From: Burkholderia cepacia
GTDB taxonomy: Bacteria > Pseudomonadota > Gammaproteobacteria > Burkholderiales > Burkholderiaceae
Direction: 5' to 3'
Length of the DNA stretch: 64,000 nt
NCBI RefSeq assembly: GCF_029962485.1
Contig: NZ_CP073639.1
Span: forward strand, 310,001-374,000
The notes under the pieces were generated by a model. That model did no database searches, was not told the DNA's origin, and saw only the letters and a list, made by a program, of their open reading frames with translations. Position numbers and translations under genes: made by a program. Position 1 is the stretch's first letter. Each line of letters opens with the position of its first letter. Positions 33,149 to 41,894 of this stretch are shown here, piece by piece.

Positions 33149-34597
33149 ATGACGTATGAAAAGGCAGAACTGGAACGTATTCTCGACGTTCAGCGTGCGG
33201 CATTCCTTGCCGAGGGCGGGGCGTCCGCGGAGGTGCGAAAGTCGCGGGTGGGGCGGCTCGCGATTGCCGTTCTTTCCAACATCGATGCGATTGCGGAAGC
33301 GCTCAATGCCGACTACGGTAACCGTCCGCCCGAACTGACCAAGGCGCTCGAAGCGCTGCCGTGGTCCGAGGACATTCTCTACACGCTCGACAACATCGAG
33401 AAATGGATGGAACCCGAAGCCATTCCGGGGGGCTTCATTCAGCAAAAACCCAAGGGCGTGGTCGGCGTAATGGGCGCGTGGAATTTTCCGATCACGCTCA
33501 CGTTCGAGCCGGCCCTGAGCGCGCTCGCCGCCGGGAACCGCGTCATGATGAATTTCCCGGAGTATCAGGTCAGAACCGGGCGCTTGCTGGCGACGATCCT
33601 GTCGGACACGTTTGATGAGGCGGAGGTGGCGTTCATCCACGGTGACCTGTCGACGTCGCAATCCTTCTCCGCGTTGCGGTTCGACCATCTCTTTTTCACC
33701 GGTTCGCCCAAGATCGGTTCGATCGTCGCGCAGGTGGCAGCCAGGAATCTCGTTCCCGTGACGACCGAGTTGGGCGGCAAGAATCCGGTTGTCGTCGCGC
33801 CCGATGCCGATCCGGATCTGGCGGCAAGCAGAATTGCGGCCACACGCGTCGTGAACGGAGGGCAGGTTTGCCTGTGTCCGGACTATGTCTGGGTACCCAG
33901 AGGCATCGTGACCGAGTTTGTTGATAAGCTTATTGATCAGTACAACTTTCTATTTGCTTCTTATCTGGATAATCCTGCAGTCGTTTCCATCGTCAACGAG
34001 CGAAATTTCGACCGAATCGTTGGCCTCGTGACCAATGCGACGGCGAAGGGTGCAAAAAAATACGTGGCAACGCCGGAAGGCGAGGCTGGGCGGCTGCCCG
34101 ATCGGGCGTCGCGCAAGATTCCGCCGACCATCCTGGTTGATGTTCCGGCGTCGGCAGAGATAACCGACGAAGAAGTATTTGGCCCGGTGCTCGTCGTGTA
34201 TGGATACGACGATCTGCAGGAGGCGATCGATTACATCGCGGCTCGCCCCGCGCCGCTTGCCGCCTACTGGTACGGCGACGACGGCGCAGATTTCCGGCGC
34301 TTCCTGGATCGCACGACGAGTGGCGGGGTCACGCGCAACGACGGGCTGTTGCATGCACTGCTTCCTGGCGCGCCGTTCGGTGGAATCGGAAACTCCGGCT
34401 CGGGCGCTTATCACGGCAAGACAGGATTCGATACGTTCACGCATCGCCGCCCGGTGGCCACGATCATGCGCCCTGACGGTGTCGCGAATCCGCTGGTGGG
34501 TGACGCGCTGGTGTCGGAGCAGATGCGGGGTTATCTCGACGGTTCGATTGCTGCCGTCATCAACGCGTTCGAGGCGCGACTGCCCGAGGCGAAATAA
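33149..34597 (+). CDS. Aldehyde dehydrogenase (coniferyl-aldehyde type)
   Basis: A 482-residue NAD(P)-dependent aldehyde dehydrogenase of the class-3/coniferyl-aldehyde group. GVVGVMGAWNFPITLTFEPA is the cofactor-binding entry. FTGSPKIGSIVAQVAA, the catalytic Glu in TELGGKNPVVV, and the catalytic Cys in NGGQVCLCPDYV follow. EVFGPVLVVYGY is the late family motif. Lack of an N-terminal signal suggests a cytosolic enzyme. An AAAGGGAACGACG precedes the ATG. Together with the divergent amine oxidase it can turn a primary amine into a carboxylic acid, possibly of an aromatic type. Confidence 0.9.
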   Translation: MTYEKAELERILDVQRAAFLAEGGASAEVRKSRVGRLAIAVLSNIDAIAEALNADYGNRPPELTKALEALPWSEDILYTLDNIEKWMEPEAIPGGFIQQKPKGVVGVMGAWNFPITLTFEPALSALAAGNRVMMNFPEYQVRTGRLLATILSDTFDEAEVAFIHGDLSTSQSFSALRFDHLFFTGSPKIGSIVAQVAARNLVPVTTELGGKNPVVVAPDADPDLAASRIAATRVVNGGQVCLCPDYVWVPRGIVTEFVDKLIDQYNFLFASYLDNPAVVSIVNERNFDRIVGLVTNATAKGAKKYVATPEGEAGRLPDRASRKIPPTILVDVPASAEITDEEVFGPVLVVYGYDDLQEAIDYIAARPAPLAAYWYGDDGADFRRFLDRTTSGGVTRNDGLLHALLPGAPFGGIGNSGSGAYHGKTGFDTFTHRRPVATIMRPDGVANPLVGDALVSEQMRGYLDGSIAAVINAFEARLPEAK

Positions 34598-34697
34598 GCC
34601 GTCACTGCCGCGATGTCACGTTGCAGATTTTCAATGAAAGCGCTGCCTGGAGAAATGGATTCGGCCGAGGCACGCGTTGTGTGAGGTAACTATTTCC

Positions 34698-35195
34698 ATG
34701 ATTACCAGTCATTTTGCCAAGGGATTCAAAGGCGAAATCCAGAATCGGGCATTTGCAATTCGTGCCATTGCGCGTCTAGCAAATCGTCTCGATGGTGATC
34801 CGCGTCAATCGCTTTGGGCGGCTTATCTGAGGCTGGAAGAATTCAATGCCCCCATCTATCGTCAAGCAGCAGCCCGATGGGGGCTCGACGTGGCACCCGA
34901 TACCGGCACGCTGCTCAAGGCGTGGGTGATCAGCTCGGTTCCGAAATTGCTGCTAAGGCCGTTCCTGAAGCTCGTGTACTCGAAAACGGTCGTCTATTGC
35001 GAGGAGTTGCGCCGACTCAGAAATATCGGCCCATCGGATTGCAGGGATTTTCTGGATTACATGGTCGAACAGGAAGATCTGCAGATCGAGATGATGCGTC
35101 TGTCGCTTGACGGACAGGATGCCGTTCTGGCTCGAAAGGTTGATTCTTTCGTCAAAAAGTACGATGGAAAATTCATGCTCGAAAAGCGTGGATGA
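34698..35195 (+). CDS. Unknown helical protein of the amine module
   Basis: A 165-residue, almost entirely helical protein with no signal peptide. Helices with paired Glu residues, such as AAYLRLEEFNAPIYRQAAA and LDYMVEQEDLQIEMMRLSL, give it a ferritin-like look, and a central hydrophobic stretch (VISSVPKLLLRPFLKLVY) could touch the membrane. No family is recognised. The ATG at 34698 was preferred to a GTG seven codons upstream. It lies between the aldehyde dehydrogenase and the FAD oxidase on the same strand (gaps of 100 and 66 bases), so it likely belongs to the same pathway. Confidence 0.6.
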   Translation: MITSHFAKGFKGEIQNRAFAIRAIARLANRLDGDPRQSLWAAYLRLEEFNAPIYRQAAARWGLDVAPDTGTLLKAWVISSVPKLLLRPFLKLVYSKTVVYCEELRRLRNIGPSDCRDFLDYMVEQEDLQIEMMRLSLDGQDAVLARKVDSFVKKYDGKFMLEKRG

Positions 35196-35261
35196 AAGCA
35201 GGTGTAATTAAAGCGGCCCGGGCTGTTCCGGAGTCTGATCCCGTCAAGCGAAAACACCACC

Positions 35262-36623
35262 ATGGCATTTGATCAAGCATCGCTGCTTCAAAGCAGATCG
35301 TTCTGGCAGCACGCGTATGGCGAGTACGCACCGAATCCGCCCTTGACGGAAGATCTCAAGGTTGACGTTGCGATCGTCGGCGGAGGCTTCACGGGGCTGA
35401 ACACCGCATGGCAGTTCAAAAAAGACCACCCCAATGCACGCGTGGTCGTGCTTGAAGCCGCTATCGTCGGCTTTGGCGCCAGCGGCCGCAACGCAGGGTT
35501 CAGCACGAAGATGTTCGGTCTCGAACCCGAGATGGTCCTGCTGCGCTGGGGCAAGCAGAAAACGATCGATGCCCATCGCTATCTGAAGCTCGCGGTAGCC
35601 CATACCAGGCAACTGATCGAGGAAAACGACTTTCAGTCGGAGTACCGCCACAGTGGGCTGGTGCGCGCCACTTATACGAAGCAGCAGCTGGGCCGAATGC
35701 AGAAGACCTACGCGTTGTTTCAGAAGCTGGGCATCGACGAGGACATGGTGTGGCGCAGCGCGGAGCAGTTTCAGCAGGACTTCCATTCGGCACGCTTTGC
35801 GGGCGGCATCTACGAGTCCGGGACGGGATACCTCAATCCCTGCAAGCAGGTGCGGGCGCTCAAGTCCCTGGCGGAATCCGCCGGTGTTTCCGTGTACGAG
35901 ACGACCCAGGTCACGAACATGGAAAGGACATCGTCCGCGATCCTGGTTACGACACCGCACGGAAAGATCACGGCGGACAAGCTGGTCGTCGCGACCAACG
36001 CCTACTCTCGTGAAGCGCCCGGCCCGGAGCGGCTGCGCACGCGCCAGTATCCCCTCTGGACCTATCAGGTCGTCACCGAGCCGTTGAGCGCTGCGCAATG
36101 GGACAGCATCGGCTGGAACGACCGGCAATCATTCGGCGACAACCGGCAGATGCTGCACTACTTCAGGCCGACGGCTGACGGCCGGATCATCATGGGCGGC
36201 GGCGACGTGATCGTGCACCGGACAGCCGCTTCGGAAGAGGTTTCCGCGCCGCTGGCCTGGCAGCATTGCGAAGCTCATCTGAAATGGATCTACCCGCAAC
36301 TGAAGCACACACGCATCGACTATCGATGGGGCGGCCCGGTCTCGGTCACGTTGGACATGGCGCCCGAAATCAGCTTCATCGACGACGAACGCATCATCTA
36401 TTCGGGCGGATGCTTCGGTCATGGTGTCGCGTTGACGCATCTGAACGGCCGGACCATCGCCGATCTGCTTGGCGGGAAACAATCCGAGCTGACGGATTTC
36501 TGGATCGTGAACCGGAAGTCGTTGTCGATGACGAGCGACACGCTCTCGTATCTCGGTGGCAGGGTCGCGCGTCAGGCACTGAAATCCTGGGATTGGTGGG
36601 AGGAGAAGGCGCTGAAAAAGTGA
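35262..36623 (+). CDS. FAD-dependent amino/amine oxidase (DadA/PuuB-like)
   Basis: A 453-residue FAD oxidoreductase of the DAO family. VDVAIVGGGFTGLNTAWQF is the Rossmann motif. GFGASGRNAGFSTKMFG is the loop typical of gamma-glutamylputrescine oxidase (PuuB) and sarcosine-oxidase-like enzymes. YSREAPGPERL and GGCFGHGVALTHLNGR near the end complete the FAD site. It oxidises a secondary or primary amine; the substrate is unknown. It is the last gene of the plus-strand amine module and ends 13 bases before the convergent GlxA-type regulator. Confidence 0.87.
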   Translation: MAFDQASLLQSRSFWQHAYGEYAPNPPLTEDLKVDVAIVGGGFTGLNTAWQFKKDHPNARVVVLEAAIVGFGASGRNAGFSTKMFGLEPEMVLLRWGKQKTIDAHRYLKLAVAHTRQLIEENDFQSEYRHSGLVRATYTKQQLGRMQKTYALFQKLGIDEDMVWRSAEQFQQDFHSARFAGGIYESGTGYLNPCKQVRALKSLAESAGVSVYETTQVTNMERTSSAILVTTPHGKITADKLVVATNAYSREAPGPERLRTRQYPLWTYQVVTEPLSAAQWDSIGWNDRQSFGDNRQMLHYFRPTADGRIIMGGGDVIVHRTAASEEVSAPLAWQHCEAHLKWIYPQLKHTRIDYRWGGPVSVTLDMAPEISFIDDERIIYSGGCFGHGVALTHLNGRTIADLLGGKQSELTDFWIVNRKSLSMTSDTLSYLGGRVARQALKSWDWWEEKALKK

Positions 36624-36636
36624 AGCGAATCGTGCT

Positions 36637-37572
36637 TCAGCGCGTCCGCAGCGCCGATGGCGGCACGCCCAGCAGGCGCTGGAAGCTGCGGCGCAGGTTC
36701 TCGGTGTCGCCGAAGCCGCATTCGTGCGCTACGCGCTGTAGTGACGCCGCGCCGCTTTCGAGCGCAGCGCGCGCGGCTTCCACACGCAGTTTTTCCACGG
36801 CCTTTGCCGGCGTGAGACCTGTTTCGGCCTGAAACGCACGGGCGAAGTGGCGCGGGCTCATGCACGCGCGTTCGGCCAGATCGCCGACGCGGTGACGCGC
36901 CGCGAGGTTGCGGCGGACGTGATCGAGCAGTGGCTTGAAGCGGCCGCTCGCGCAGTTCATTTCCATCAGCGCGGAAAACTGCGACTGGCCGCCGGGACGC
37001 CGGTAGTAGACCACCAGCTGGCGCGCGACGAGGCGCGCGACCTGCTCGCCGAGGTCGTTGCCGACCAGCGCGAGCGCGAGATCGATGCCGGCGCTGATGC
37101 CGGCACTGGTCCAGAACGGACCATCCTCCACGAAGATGCGATCGGGCTCCAGGTGCACCTGGGGAAACTGGCGTGCAAATTGTTCGCTGCAGGACCAGTG
37201 CGTGGTTGCGCGCCGATTGTCGAGCACGCCCGCCGCTGCCAACAGCAGGCTGCCCGAGCACACGCTCGTCACGCGCGTGCCGCGTCGCGCGCAGCGCTGC
37301 ACGAAGCGCAGCAGGCGCGGATCGGACATGCGGTCGTCCATGTTGTCGCCGCCGGCGACGAGCAGCGTGTCGATCGTGCTGGCCGGAGGCAATGCCTCGG
37401 CGGCCCAGCTGACACCGGACGAGCTGCGCACGAGGCCGGCCTGCGCGGCGATGGTGCGCAGCGTGTAGTGACCTTGGCGATAGCGGCCGGCGATTTCGAA
37501 CGCGGCAATGGGGCCGGCCGCGTCGAGCAACTGGAAGTCGGGGTAGACGAGTACGGCGACGCGATGAGGCAT
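36637..37572 (-). CDS. GlxA family regulator (DJ-1/PfpI plus AraC domain)
   Basis: A 311-residue transcription regulator. Residues 1-185 form a class-I glutamine-amidotransferase-like (DJ-1/PfpI) sensor (VAVLVYPDFQLLDAAGPIAA, then VTSVCSGSLLLAAAGVLDNR), where Cys sits in the nucleophile elbow. The C-terminal AraC region has LAERACMSPRHFARAFQ and VAHECGFGDTENLRRSFQR. It resembles GlxA-type regulators, some of which (ArgR, GbdR, CdhR) control amine and amino-acid catabolism. It is divergent from a single-domain DJ-1-type enzyme gene and lies next to the amine module, so it may regulate either. Confidence 0.9.
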   Translation of the reverse strand: MPHRVAVLVYPDFQLLDAAGPIAAFEIAGRYRQGHYTLRTIAAQAGLVRSSSGVSWAAEALPPASTIDTLLVAGGDNMDDRMSDPRLLRFVQRCARRGTRVTSVCSGSLLLAAAGVLDNRRATTHWSCSEQFARQFPQVHLEPDRIFVEDGPFWTSAGISAGIDLALALVGNDLGEQVARLVARQLVVYYRRPGGQSQFSALMEMNCASGRFKPLLDHVRRNLAARHRVGDLAERACMSPRHFARAFQAETGLTPAKAVEKLRVEAARAALESGAASLQRVAHECGFGDTENLRRSFQRLLGVPPSALRTR

Positions 37573-37660
37573 GGCAGGAAAAGTGGGAAGGGCGACATTG
37601 CAGCCAGCACGATAGAGCGCGACCCTGTGGGTGTCAATCCACCACCAGGAGATTCGTGCA

Positions 37661-38350
37661 ATGACTGCTGCACCGTACGTGGTTGTCTTCGCGCTGTTCG
37701 AGAACGTCACACAACTGGATTTCGCCGGCCCCTACGAGGTGTTCCTGCGCCTGCCCGGCGCGCAATGCGTGATGGCGTCGTCGACGGGCGGGACGATCGA
37801 GGCCGACGGCGGCCTCACGATCGCGAACGTCCGGCGCCTGGCCGACATCCCGCATGCGGACCTGGTGTGCGTGCCGGGTGGCCTCGGCGTGATCGAGGCG
37901 ATGGGCGATGAGGAATACGTGCGCGAGCTGCGCCGGCTGGCAGAGGGCGCGCGCTATGTCACGTCGGTGTGCACCGGCTCGCTGTTGTTGGGTGCGGCAG
38001 GGTTGCTGCGCGGCAAGCGGGCCGCTTGTCATTGGTCATGGCGCGATCTGGTGCCGGCGTTCGGCGCGACCGTCGACGAGGCACGCGTGGTGCGCGACGG
38101 GAATCTGATCACCGGTGGCGGCGTGACGGCGGGCATCGACATGGCGCTGACGGTGATGGCGGAAATTGCGGGGGCCGTGCATGCGCAGTCGGTGCAGCTG
38201 TGCATCGAGTACGCGCCTGCGCCGCCGTTCGACAGCGGCCGGCCGGAGCGCGCCGCGCCCGATATTCTGGAGGCGGTGACCGCGCAACTGGGGCGCATGA
38301 GGCTGGACCGCTACGATGCGGTGGAGCAGGCGGCGAGGGCGCTTGGATGA
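37661..38350 (+). CDS. DJ-1/PfpI family protein, isonitrile-hydratase-like
   Basis: A 229-residue single-domain DJ-1/PfpI protein. VVVFALFENVTQLDFAGPYE starts the fold. The nucleophile Cys lies in YVTSVCTGSLLLGAAGLLRG, followed by ACHWSWRDLVPAFGA. This layout is that of isonitrile hydratase (InhA), which hydrates isonitriles to N-substituted formamides, though some relatives have other roles. The ATG at 37661 follows AGGAGATTC. It is divergent from the GlxA-type regulator, with only 88 bases between them, so the regulator probably controls it. Confidence 0.85.
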   Translation: MTAAPYVVVFALFENVTQLDFAGPYEVFLRLPGAQCVMASSTGGTIEADGGLTIANVRRLADIPHADLVCVPGGLGVIEAMGDEEYVRELRRLAEGARYVTSVCTGSLLLGAAGLLRGKRAACHWSWRDLVPAFGATVDEARVVRDGNLITGGGVTAGIDMALTVMAEIAGAVHAQSVQLCIEYAPAPPFDSGRPERAAPDILEAVTAQLGRMRLDRYDAVEQAARALG

Positions 38351-38421
38351 TCGGAGGCGGCTGCCCGCCAGTCGGTGTCGATTTCGCGAGTTCGAAGTCG
38401 GGTAGCAAGAAAACATTGCCC

Positions 38422-38459
38422 GTCGATCAACCGCCCGCAATTGCAGACGGTTGATCGAC
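38422..38459. terminator. Perfect 12-base stem hairpin between convergent genes
   Basis: GTCGATCAACCG (38422-38433) and CGGTTGATCGAC (38448-38459) are perfectly complementary. The loop itself contains the palindrome GCAATTGC. It lies between the isonitrile-hydratase-like gene and zmpA, which converge. It probably stops transcription from both sides, although a T-run is missing. The rest of 38351-38583 holds nothing else visible. Confidence 0.5.
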
Positions 38460-38583
38460 CCCGGCCCGTCATTCGCCTGAGCGTCGCGTGAGCTCATTCG
38501 GTCCGGCTCGCTTTCCTTCGAAGCGAAGTACCGAAGCGCTGCTACGCGATCTCCGGGCGTTCAACGGGCTCACACACGCGCCG

Positions 38584-40281
38584 TCAATTCACCCCGACCG
38601 CACTCCAGGCGCGTGCGACCGTTGCGCTTTCGGCCGAATTCGCGCCGTACAGGTCGTTTGCCGCCTGGATCGACGCCCGTCGTGCGTTCGGGTAGCTCGA
38701 GTTGGCGTTCAGGTACACGGTCAGCGTGCGGTACCAGATCTTGCCGGCCTTCTCGCGGCCGAGGCCGCCGAAGGTCGTGTCGCCGTTGCAGACCAGTTGC
38801 GTCCTCGACAGGCCGGTGTCGGTCGACGGCACCGCCGGGCCTTCCGACAGCAGGTAGAAGAAGCGGTTGCCGACGCCCGACGTGAAGTGCGGATCGTGGC
38901 GCGGATTCGACCACGAGAAGCCGCCGGACGGGTAGCAGCTGAACGACCGGCCGTCGAGATCCTGCTTGTACATCTTGCGCAGGCCGCCGCTCACCACGCG
39001 CGCCCCGATCACGTAGTTGCCGGGATCGTTCGGGTTGTTCGCGTAGTACTTCACGAGCGTGCCGAAAATGTCGGACGTCGATTCGTTCAGGCCGCCCGCG
39101 TCCCCCGAATAGTTCAGGTTGGCGGTGGCCTCGGTCACGCCGTGACTCATCTCGTGCCCGGCGACATCGACTGAAACGACCGGTTTCGGCAGGCGGGTGC
39201 CCGGATCGCCGTCGCCATACACCATCACGTGCGACGACAGCCATGCCGCGTTCGCGCCGGTCGTGCCGCTGCCGGTGTTGAATACCACGTGAGCGTAGCT
39301 CTTCACGCCGCGGCCGTCGTTGAAGATGCCGTTGCGGTTGTGCGTGGTCTTGTAGTAGTCCCAAGTCAATGCAAGACCATAGTCGATGTCCGCAGCGACA
39401 GTCTGTCGGTCGGTCGTCGTGTTGTTGCCCCACACGTTCGTGCTGCTCGTGAAGATCGGCAGGTCGGTCGCTTGCTCGACATCGTCCGAGCTCAGGCCGC
39501 GACCGTCGTAGACCGAGCCGCTGCCGCGACTCGGATCGAGCATCCGGTACGCGTTCGTGCCGGTCTGGTCCGTGGTGAGCGTCAGGTTGCCGTAGTACAG
39601 CGAGCGGCCGGTGCCGGTCGCGGCGGCGGTCTTGATCAGGTCCTGCGCGTCGAGCACGGTGCCGGTGCGCGCGTCGACGTAGTACAGCACCGCATCGCCG
39701 TGCGCATCGGTCGCCTTGCCGTATACGCGCACCGCATAGGCCAGAACGGGTGCGGCATCGCGTGCGAACACGACGAGCTCCGCGTCATCGACGCGGCGGA
39801 CGTCCGAGTTGAAACGCGCGGCCGCGATGTGCCTGGCCTTGACCGTGCCGACGTCGGGCGCGTTGCGTACCACCGAGCGGTTTCCGACCTTGCCGATCGT
39901 GGCGGCGAGATTGATCGGCGCGAGCTGGGTCAGGCTCGCTTGCTTCAACTGCCCCTTGCTCGAATGGACGACAACGTCGCCGCCTATCACGGGCAGGCCC
40001 GCGTAGAAGCGATCGAAGCGCACGTGCTCGGTGCCGTCGGGATCGACGATCACGTCGCGTACCTGGAACTGATCGCTGTCCGTGGGCGCGTTCGCCTGTG
40101 GCCCCGCGAACTTCAACGTGCGTGCTGTGCCGCCGGTAGCCAGGCTGAAGGCGGACGGGTTCTGCTGGATCAGTTGCAGCGCCTTGTCGACCGCGGCCGA
40201 CTGGTCGCCGGCCTGGGCAAAAGCGCTGAGACTCGCGACGGTAATCGCGGTGATGGGCAGCAGTCGAGACAGTTTCTTCAT
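38584..40281 (-). CDS. zmpA: Secreted zinc metalloprotease ZmpA (M4 family)
   Basis: A 565-residue preproenzyme. It has a signal peptide ending at AFAQA, then an N-terminal FTP/PepSY-type propeptide to about residue 210, then the thermolysin-fold catalytic domain. The zinc site is HEMSH in DVAGHEMSHGVTEATANL, with the third ligand Glu in GGLNESTSDIF. NTGSGTTGANAAWLSSHVMV and the late HDPHFTSGVGNRFFYLL are typical of M4 enzymes. Length and layout match ZmpA of B. cenocepacia, which cleaves host proteins such as collagen and immunoglobulins and is controlled by quorum sensing. It is a stand-alone gene with a long upstream region. Confidence 0.9.
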   Translation of the reverse strand: MKKLSRLLPITAITVASLSAFAQAGDQSAAVDKALQLIQQNPSAFSLATGGTARTLKFAGPQANAPTDSDQFQVRDVIVDPDGTEHVRFDRFYAGLPVIGGDVVVHSSKGQLKQASLTQLAPINLAATIGKVGNRSVVRNAPDVGTVKARHIAAARFNSDVRRVDDAELVVFARDAAPVLAYAVRVYGKATDAHGDAVLYYVDARTGTVLDAQDLIKTAAATGTGRSLYYGNLTLTTDQTGTNAYRMLDPSRGSGSVYDGRGLSSDDVEQATDLPIFTSSTNVWGNNTTTDRQTVAADIDYGLALTWDYYKTTHNRNGIFNDGRGVKSYAHVVFNTGSGTTGANAAWLSSHVMVYGDGDPGTRLPKPVVSVDVAGHEMSHGVTEATANLNYSGDAGGLNESTSDIFGTLVKYYANNPNDPGNYVIGARVVSGGLRKMYKQDLDGRSFSCYPSGGFSWSNPRHDPHFTSGVGNRFFYLLSEGPAVPSTDTGLSRTQLVCNGDTTFGGLGREKAGKIWYRTLTVYLNANSSYPNARRASIQAANDLYGANSAESATVARAWSAVGVN

Positions 40282-40967
40282 GTAATTCCCCAGATTATGA
40301 ATGGGTTTGTGCGAGGAATGAATCAAGTGAAGACTTCTATATAAGACATGTCGCGAACAGCAGAGGCATGCTAGAGGGTTGTTTTTATAATTACAAGATA
40401 TTTCCAGTTGGATTAAATTTTCATGTCGCTATCGTTAATCAAGTCATGATTTGGTGAGGAATTTGAAATGGTCGCGTCGGCTGCACCGGAGGCGTCGGTA
40501 ACGTCGCGTCGAGGAGGGGGGCGGCGCGCTTGTGGTGCGCGGAGAAAGGCGGAAGGGATGGTCGAGGTTAAGTAGAGTTGAAACTGGAGTCGGAACTTGC
40601 TTTATTAAATATTGATTTTGATTGTTTCCGATCGGTGCGCCTCCATGAAGGTGGATAATGCTGGCGATATTTGATCTTCTTGATAACGATGCATTGAATT
40701 CGCAGTGAACGTCTAACCGACGATGGCATCGTTGCGAAATTTGGAATGTGAGCCGGTGAAGTATCTTGTGGCCGTGTTGGGGGGGCTTTGATTCCCGTGC
40801 GCTTTTCCGGCTAGGTGATCTTAAGCGGGGCAAAGCTCTGGACTGCAGCCATAAATATTTATCATTTTAAATCAGCATGTTAGTGATCTGTATATCAACG
40901 GCGGATCGAGTTCGGACTAATACCCGGCGGCATGCATTCAACGCGTCGCTTCCCTTGAAACCAACGA
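40282..40967. other. Upstream region of zmpA, no gene
   Basis: About 690 bases of AT-richer DNA. It should hold the zmpA promoter. A CCAGTT half-site near 40403-40408 faintly recalls the CepR quorum-sensing box, but its left half is poor. Copy A of a 91-bp repeat occupies 40785-40875 and contains ATAAATATTTAT, a perfect 12-bp palindrome at 40851-40862. Open frames here are not protein-like. Confidence 0.5.
40785..40875 (-). repeat. Diverged 91-bp direct repeat, copy A
   Basis: It aligns without gaps to 43258-43348 (same length, same orientation) at about 60 of 91 positions counted by eye. The ends are nearly identical: GCTTTGATTcCCGTGC on the left and ATCATTttaAATCAG on the right. The two copies bracket the cupin, AhpD-like, emrB remnant and ohr genes. 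Copy B overlaps the 5' end of ohr, so on the minus strand both copies may derive from a promoter-containing segment. Confidence 0.55.
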
Positions 40968-40993
40968 CGCGGCCCGGGTGTTGCCGGGCCGCG
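40968..40993 (-). terminator. Terminator hairpin after the cupin gene
   Basis: CGCGGCCCGG, a six-base loop, CCGGGCCGCG: a perfect ten-base GC stem 12 bases beyond the cupin stop. A short T-containing tail follows on the minus strand. Confidence 0.65.
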
Positions 40994-41005
40994 CAAGTGG
41001 TTCCA

Positions 41006-41410
41006 TTACTTCACCGGCGTGAGGACCGGCGCCCCCTTGTTCTTGATCAGGAACACGACGAATTTTGCCGGCTTCGTGCTGCTGGCGTTCCGTCCGACCG
41101 TGTGCACGTCTTCCGGGCCTTCATGGAACGTGTCGCCAGCATGGAGCGTGACCGTCTTGCCGCCGTTCAGACCCATCACGATGCTGCCGTCGAGCACGTA
41201 GACGAATGCGTGTGCGTCGTGGCGATGGACGGGGTCGACGCTGCCGGGCGGATAGTCCACGACGATCATCTCGACTTCCTTGCCCGGATATTCGGGCAAG
41301 GGCTCCGTGGTCAGCTGCGTAACTTTGGCTTGCGGTGCGGCGGCGGCCGGCTGAGCGGGCATCAGCAGCGACAGCGCAAGCGGTGCAAGCGCGAGCACGA
41401 TGCGTTTCAT
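41006..41410 (-). CDS. Exported cupin-domain protein
   Basis: A 134-residue protein. It has an N-terminal signal peptide (LALAPLALSLLMPAQPAAAA) and then one small cupin barrel. Metal ligands are likely the two His of DPVHRHDAHAFVYVLDG and the later His in HEGPEDVHTVG. It is the form often annotated as cupin and found beside AhpD-like genes, so a periplasmic redox or metabolite-binding role is possible, but no activity is known. The ATG at 41410 starts only four bases after the AhpD-like gene ends, so the two form one operon. Confidence 0.82.
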   Translation of the reverse strand: MKRIVLALAPLALSLLMPAQPAAAAPQAKVTQLTTEPLPEYPGKEVEMIVVDYPPGSVDPVHRHDAHAFVYVLDGSIVMGLNGGKTVTLHAGDTFHEGPEDVHTVGRNASSTKPAKFVVFLIKNKGAPVLTPVK

Positions 41411-41414
41411 GTCG

Positions 41415-41894
41415 TTACTCCAGGTTGGCCTTGTCGAGCCCGAACATCTTGTCGAACGAGCCGGGCACGATGCGGAACGCGACATTCAGCCGGTTCCAGC
41501 TGTTGATCGCCCCCACGAGGAAGGTGAGATCCGACAGTTCCTTCTCGGAGAAGTGGGCCCGCACGCGTTCGTACAGATCGTCCGGCACACCGTGCGACGA
41601 CAGATGTGTCAGCGCCTCGGTCCATTCGAGTGCGGCGCGCTCGCGCGGCGAGAACAGCGGCGACTCGCGCCAGATCGCGACGTGATGCACGCGCAGTTCG
41701 CGCTCACCGTGGATCTTCGCCATCTTGATGTGCATGTCGACGCAGAACGCGCAGCCGTTGAGCTGCGACGCCCGAATCTCGACGAGCTCGCGGACCGGCA
41801 CCTCGATCGTCGTTTTCTGAAGCAGCCCGTCGAGTTCGACGAGCTTCTTGGTTAGCTCCGGCGATTGCTGAAAGTAGTTGATACGTTGTGTCAT
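41415..41894 (-). CDS. Carboxymuconolactone decarboxylase family protein (AhpD-like)
   Basis: A 159-residue all-helical protein of the AhpD/CMD family. The redox centre is LNGCAFCVDMHIKMAK, CxxC followed by His, as in alkylhydroperoxidases. WTEALTHLSSHGVPDDLYE and LTFLVGAINSWNRLNVAFRI are the further family helices. It probably reduces hydroperoxides or recycles a peroxidase. AGGAGA stands before the ATG. It heads a two-gene operon with the exported cupin protein. An Ohr-like gene in the same orientation lies behind a broken efflux gene, so this was a peroxide-resistance block. Confidence 0.87.
   Translation of the reverse strand: MTQRINYFQQSPELTKKLVELDGLLQKTTIEVPVRELVEIRASQLNGCAFCVDMHIKMAKIHGERELRVHHVAIWRESPLFSPRERAALEWTEALTHLSSHGVPDDLYERVRAHFSEKELSDLTFLVGAINSWNRLNVAFRIVPGSFDKMFGLDKANLE

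Noticed and set aside
40391..40410. A CepR quorum-sensing box upstream of zmpA
   Set aside because: Only the right half (CCAGTT) fits the consensus I recall; the left half does not. zmpA is known to be quorum-regulated, but this site alone is not enough.
40444..40833. A 129-codon minus-strand frame upstream of zmpA
   Set aside because: It is Ser- and Arg-rich with no family resemblance, and it lies in AT-rich DNA that overlaps the repeat and probable promoter.
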